A stretch of DNA of 64,000 bases from Paramagnetospirillum kuznetsovii (GTDB lineage Bacteria; Pseudomonadota; Alphaproteobacteria; Rhodospirillales; Magnetospirillaceae), in assembly GCF_003284725.1 (NCBI RefSeq), contig NZ_PGTO01000007.1, positions 142,924 to 206,923 of the forward strand, read 5' to 3'. The notes under the pieces are model-generated. The model saw only the letters and a list, made by a program, of their open reading frames with translations. It did not search any database and was not told the DNA's origin. Position 1 is the first letter of the stretch. Every line of letters starts with the position of its first letter. The position numbers and the translations under genes were made by a program. Positions 61,001 through 64,000 of the stretch are shown piece after piece.

Positions 61001-61191
61001 AAATCGACCAGGGCCGCGAAGAAGTCATTCGGGTGATCGGCAAGCAGCTTGCGGGCTTGCGCGCGATCCGAGGCGAGGCTGATGAGGAAGCCCAGCTTCT
61101 CCTCAATTCCCTTCCGGAGAATCGAAGCGAAGAAGCGGCTGTCTTCCACCACCAGAACTCGCATCGGAGCACGCTTCAAAGCCTTCGGCAT
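58090..61191 (-). CDS. Soluble multi-receiver hybrid histidine kinase (REC-REC-PAS3-HK-REC)
   Basis: A 1033-residue cytoplasmic kinase without membrane segments. Two N-terminal receivers ([14 protein letters not shown] with Asp63 in [22 protein letters not shown] with [12 protein letters not shown]) precede three PAS domains (about 285-650), the H box [21 protein letters not shown], an ATPase domain and a C-terminal receiver. Its kinase and last receiver are close paralogues of those in the neighbouring kinase. It is the first gene of the minus-strand signalling operon. Confidence 0.93.
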   Translation of the reverse strand: [1033 protein letters not shown]

Positions 61192-61340
61192 CGGTCAAGG
61201 TTTCCTATCACGCATTCGTGGTGACCCGCCCTCGGACGACTTCGATCAAAAAGTGGTTCTGGCAATGTGGTTCTGGCCGCGCCAAAGCCGTCCCCACGAG
61301 ATAGGGAGGCCAGGGTGATGATATGCGCCCTGCACGGACC

Positions 61341-61366
61341 TGCAATTGCCCCCGGGGGCAATTGCA
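61341..61366. promoter_or_regulatory. Island palindrome, site B1
   Basis: A perfect 26-base palindrome with core TTGCCCCCGGGGGCAA (61346-61361) extended on both sides by TGCAA/TTGCA. Its centre is 30.5 bases from a TATCAT box on the minus strand, placing it at an activator position for the hybrid-kinase operon. Confidence 0.82.
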
Positions 61367-61384
61367 GCAATAATTACGCTCTAT

Positions 61385-61410
61385 CGCAATTGCCCCCGGG
61401 GGCAATTGCG
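61385..61410. promoter_or_regulatory. Island palindrome, site B2
   Basis: A second perfect 26-base palindrome with the same core (61390-61405), extended by CGCAA/TTGCG. The centres of B1 and B2 are 44 bases apart. B2 is centred 28.5 bases before TATAAT (61426), about -40 from the predicted start of the plus-strand kinase transcript; no good -35 is present, which fits an activated promoter. Confidence 0.82.
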
Positions 61411-61425
61411 CAGCCCGGCTGAAGG

Positions 61426-61431
61426 TATAAT
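61426..61431 (+). promoter_or_regulatory. -10 box of the kinase/response-regulator operon
   Basis: A perfect TATAAT without a recognisable -35 hexamer; the -35 zone is occupied by the right arm of palindrome B2. The predicted start is near 61438, about 62 bases before the kinase ATG. Confidence 0.6.
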
Positions 61432-61445
61432 CTCGTACGAGATTA
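61428..61445. promoter_or_regulatory. 18-base palindrome over -10 box and start site
   Basis: TAATCTCGTACGAGATTA is a perfect palindrome overlapping the TATAAT box and the expected start of the plus-strand operon. Its position suggests a repressor operator. It is unrelated in sequence to the GC-core palindromes. Confidence 0.65.
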
Positions 61446-61499
61446 CGACGGTGAGTCCCCCCCTTTGTCGTGTCCTCCGAGTGAATCGGCCTGAATAAG

Positions 61500-62969
61500 A
61501 TGACAAGCTTTACCTTTGACATCAGGACCGCTTACCTGATCGGCTGCCTGATGTATATCGGCCTGCCCCTTGTCGCCTGGGGAGTGCTGAAGCCCTACCA
61601 ATCGACGGCGACATCCGTCTGGTGTGGTGGCAGCCTGATGTTCGGGGTCGGCTGGCTGCTCCTGGCCGTGCTGCGGGGAATCGTGCCCGACTTGCTCTCC
61701 TATCCCGTGGCAAATATTCTGATCTTCTGGTCATTCTTGCTGCGCGCCCAGGCTTTGCACGCCTGTTTCCTCGGCCAAGTCCATTGGGAGAAATCTCTAA
61801 CGGCTTCTTTGGTCTACATGGCGGGTTTCGAGGTCTTGCGGCACTTTGACGAGGTCGGCCATGTCCGCGTCGCCTTCGCGACCATATGTCTGGTCGGGGC
61901 ACTCATTTATTTCACGGGTACCGCTTGGCAATTGGGGCGCAAACACAACAGCGCGTCTTTGCGATGGCTCGGCCGAATTTATGGACTTGCCACCCTTTCC
62001 GGGCTTTGGCGTGTCTCTGCCGTCATTGCTCAACTCGTGGGGTATAGCCCGCTCAGCGACCAGGACACCGCCTATCATATCATCGGGGGAAATCTGAACA
62101 TTTACACGCTGGCGGTCTGCTTGATCCTGTCGGCGGTGATCGGCCATATCTGCTTTTTTGGTGTTGTGCTGGAAGATGCCTTGAAGCACAGGACCGATTC
62201 CGCAGCGCGACTGGCCAGGGAGGAAGAGACCAATCGATTCGCCATCCAACTGGCTCTATTTGACCGTCAAAGCGGAATCGCCGAATTGTCGTCATCATTC
62301 GCCCATGAATTGACCCAGCCGTTGACGGCGATTTTGAGCAATGTCCAAACCGCCAAACGCGGGATAAAAGGCGGGCGAATGGAATATCCGCAGTTGGCCG
62401 AGCTGTTGGGAAGAATTGAGGTCAATAGCCGACGAGCCAATGAGATCGTGAAGCGGATTCGCTCCTTCATTCGCCCGCATTCCGTCGAACGAGTGGCACT
62501 GGACCTGACCGCGATTGGGCAGGAAACCGTGGACCTGATTCGGCACGATGCCAATTCAAAGCTGGTTGACGTGGTCGTCGTCGCACCGCGAGAGCCGGTT
62601 CCGGTCATCGGCGATGCCGTCCAATTGTCCCAGGTCATTCTCAACCTGTGCCGCAATGCCATGGATGCCCTGGCGACGCAGCAGGAAAACGCACTTGCGC
62701 GGGTCGCCGTCACCATCGCCGTGCTAAACGACAAGGCAACCCTTACCATCGCGGACAATGGCCCTGGCCTAACCGAGGCTGGCTTGGTCCAGGCTGGAAC
62801 GGCGTTCTTCAGCACTAAACCCGGCGGCCTAGGAATGGGGCTGGCGATTTCCCAGGCAATTTTGGCCCAACATGGTGGCGAAATGACCTTCCGAAACGCC
62901 AAGAGCGGAGGGGCCGTGTTTGAAATCTCCCTTCCCCTTCATCGCGGCACACCGGAGGGGCGGGTATGA
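61500..62969 (+). CDS. Multi-TM sensor histidine kinase (FixL/TodS-like kinase core)
   Basis: A 489-residue kinase. The N-terminal 225 residues form about seven transmembrane helices (AYLIGCLMYIGLPLVAWGVL through CLILSAVIGHICFFGVVLE) without a periplasmic domain. The H box is SSSFAHELTQPLTAILSNVQ, typical of the FixL/TtrS-type family, followed by ATPase motifs (LNLCRNAMDAL, IADNGPGL, GLGMGLAISQAIL). Its stop overlaps the response-regulator ATG by four bases, so the two form a cognate pair. Confidence 0.92.
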   Translation: MTSFTFDIRTAYLIGCLMYIGLPLVAWGVLKPYQSTATSVWCGGSLMFGVGWLLLAVLRGIVPDLLSYPVANILIFWSFLLRAQALHACFLGQVHWEKSLTASLVYMAGFEVLRHFDEVGHVRVAFATICLVGALIYFTGTAWQLGRKHNSASLRWLGRIYGLATLSGLWRVSAVIAQLVGYSPLSDQDTAYHIIGGNLNIYTLAVCLILSAVIGHICFFGVVLEDALKHRTDSAARLAREEETNRFAIQLALFDRQSGIAELSSSFAHELTQPLTAILSNVQTAKRGIKGGRMEYPQLAELLGRIEVNSRRANEIVKRIRSFIRPHSVERVALDLTAIGQETVDLIRHDANSKLVDVVVVAPREPVPVIGDAVQLSQVILNLCRNAMDALATQQENALARVAVTIAVLNDKATLTIADNGPGLTEAGLVQAGTAFFSTKPGGLGMGLAISQAILAQHGGEMTFRNAKSGGAVFEISLPLHRGTPEGRV

Positions 62970-63676
62970 ATAAGCCAAAGCTGCGCACCCGAACTCCGGT
63001 AACCATCGCCGACGTTCGGCTGGCCGAACGGTGCAAGCGAGGTAAAGTTATCGTCATCGACGATGATTCCGAAATCCTTCTCGCCCTGATCAGCCTCATC
63101 GAAATGGAGGGATATGCCTGCGAGTCCTATGCTTCTGCCGGAGCCTATTTCGAGGCGGCCCTGCACCACTCGCGCAATTTTCCTGGCCCGGTTTGCATCT
63201 TGAGTGACGTCAAGATGCCAAAAATAGACGGGCTCGAACTACAGCGAAGGCTGTCGGAGGTCGGAGACATCCCGCTTATTCTGATGAGCGGCAACAGCGG
63301 TGCCGTCGAGACGATTTCAGCCTTTCGCGCCGGAGTTGTCGATTTCCTGCTCAAACCCTTCGAGGCAGATCTTCTGTTCGGAGCTATCGGTAAAGCTCTG
63401 ACATTCAGTCTCCAGCGGCAAGAATCAGGCGAGCTGGCAATCGACATGGCGGAGCGGATCGCTTCGCTGACACCGCGTGAATACGAGATCATCCGCTTGG
63501 CATCTCAAGGAATGTTCAATCGCGACATCGCAGCCCACCTCGGAATTGCCCTTCGGACCGTAAAGCTTCATCGGCAGCGGGCAATGGATAAGCTTGGCAT
63601 GGAAGGGCTAATTGATTTGGGGCGGCTGGATTTTTCTAAACTGGCTCCGGGCCAGCGGGCGAAACACATCTGGTAG
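62966..63676 (+). CDS. FixJ/NarL-type response regulator
   Basis: A 236-residue regulator. The receiver has VIDDDSE, phospho-acceptor D81 in LSDVKMPKIDG and FLLKPFE. The LuxR-type HTH is LTPREYEIIRLASQGMFNRD with the recognition part GIALRTVKLHRQRAMDKLG. As the only DNA-binding regulator encoded in the island, it is the best candidate to bind the TTGCCCCCGGGGGCAA palindromes. The C-terminal 20 residues extend beyond the usual end. Confidence 0.92.
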   Translation: MNKPKLRTRTPVTIADVRLAERCKRGKVIVIDDDSEILLALISLIEMEGYACESYASAGAYFEAALHHSRNFPGPVCILSDVKMPKIDGLELQRRLSEVGDIPLILMSGNSGAVETISAFRAGVVDFLLKPFEADLLFGAIGKALTFSLQRQESGELAIDMAERIASLTPREYEIIRLASQGMFNRDIAAHLGIALRTVKLHRQRAMDKLGMEGLIDLGRLDFSKLAPGQRAKHIW

Positions 63677-64000
63677 ACCGGTCCAGTGATATCCTCGACC
63701 GGCAGTGGATCGATGAGATCGCCTCGCCATTGCGTCGGGATCGATGCGTGTAGACGCATGAGGTGCAGGCCGTAATTGCCAAGATCGGTAGCCCAGGCTC
63801 GGATCGACCTCCCGCCTGACCCGATGGTGATTGATGGCGTAGAATTCGACCCCATCGCCCTTTTCCGGGCGGTTAGTCCTTGGTGACCTGCCGTGGAACT
63901 TTCATCCAGCCATGGGTAGAGTCCCGACTAAAGTTACGCCGTCTGGCGCGGGTTGAGCAATGGGGCCGGGCTCGGAGCCCCGGAGGGGCTTCGATTTCGG
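63677..64000. other. 324-base right end, no gene recognised
   Basis: Short open frames on both strands lack start signals and known domains. No palindrome of the island type, terminator or RNA gene was seen. It may be a border or degraded sequence; it continues beyond the window. Confidence 0.4.

Larger units (their letters stand above)
61192..61499. other. 308-base divergent regulatory region
   Basis: The gap between the two divergent signalling operons. It holds two 26-base palindromes, an 18-base palindrome over a TATAAT box, and on the minus strand a TATCAT box (61323-61318). No gene is supported. Confidence 0.75.

Noticed and set aside
61341..61410. GC-core palindromes as Rho-independent terminators
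   Set aside because: They lack T-runs on either side, sit upstream of divergent genes, and keep a sequence-specific core.
63568..63855. 95-codon minus-strand frame at the right end
   Set aside because: No recognised domain, overlaps the response-regulator end, and lacks a start signal.

Overview
The window is GC-rich chromosomal DNA of an alphaproteobacterium, most likely a Magnetospirillum/Paramagnetospirillum-like member of the Rhodospirillales. This rests on the style of the proteins (ChvG/ChvI, MoaA, alphaproteobacterial IF-2, AbrB-family membrane protein, DUF992, DUF1289), on gene order and on base composition. No magnetosome genes are present and the species is not fixed by the sequence. 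No rRNA, tRNA or CRISPR array was seen.

Layout. 1-5.2 kb holds the 3' end of moaA, recQ (minus), then nadK, an AbrB-family transporter and a WbuC-type cupin in overlapping order, and a secreted DUF992 protein. 5.2-16.3 kb is a minus-strand, ten-gene cell-surface sugar operon: a split transketolase, a PLP enzyme with histidine in place of the catalytic lysine, an SDR epimerase, a B12-type radical SAM protein, a large YfhO-like membrane protein, two GT2 glycosyltransferases, and the heptose nucleotidyltransferase/kinase pair HddC/HddA. 16.5-17.3 kb carries a small antitoxin-like gene and a ParD/ParE-type toxin-antitoxin pair, followed by prfC. 19-21.8 kb is the cobalt importer cbiMNQO, read leftward from a promoter and a cobalamin riboswitch. 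22-24.7 kb is chvI-chvG plus a secreted KDR-rich protein; then gshA, panD and queC. 27.6-34.1 kb is a minus-strand housekeeping block (rplU-rpmA, obgE-proB-proA-nadD-rsfS-rlmH). 34.1-35.5 kb holds a zeta-like P-loop pair and a DUF1289 gene. 35.7-46.9 kb is pfp followed by the translation operon rimP-nusA-ylxR-infB-rbfA-[GIY-YIG element]-truB-rpsO-pnp, then msrB.

From about 47.7 kb the character changes: lower GC, an isolated tyrosine recombinase, an IS66 transposase remnant, and then a dense signalling island (49.8-63.7 kb). The island contains a lone TRAP-type periplasmic binding protein, a Cache-HAMP adenylate/guanylate cyclase, a REC-HD-GYP c-di-GMP phosphodiesterase, two large paralogous hybrid histidine kinases, a multi-TM histidine kinase and a FixJ/NarL-like response regulator.

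The most striking unexplained signal is a GC-core palindrome (core TTGCCCCCGGGGGCAA). I found it only in the two intergenic regions that precede the island's transcription units, as two pairs. One copy in each pair sits at an activator-like distance (centre about -40) from a -10-like box. This suggests that the island is one regulon, probably under the response regulator encoded at its right end. Other points of interest are the probable AUC start of rsfS, the GIY-YIG gene enclosed by inverted repeats inside the translation operon, an intrinsic terminator in the rimP-nusA leader, and several families of intergenic palindromic repeats.
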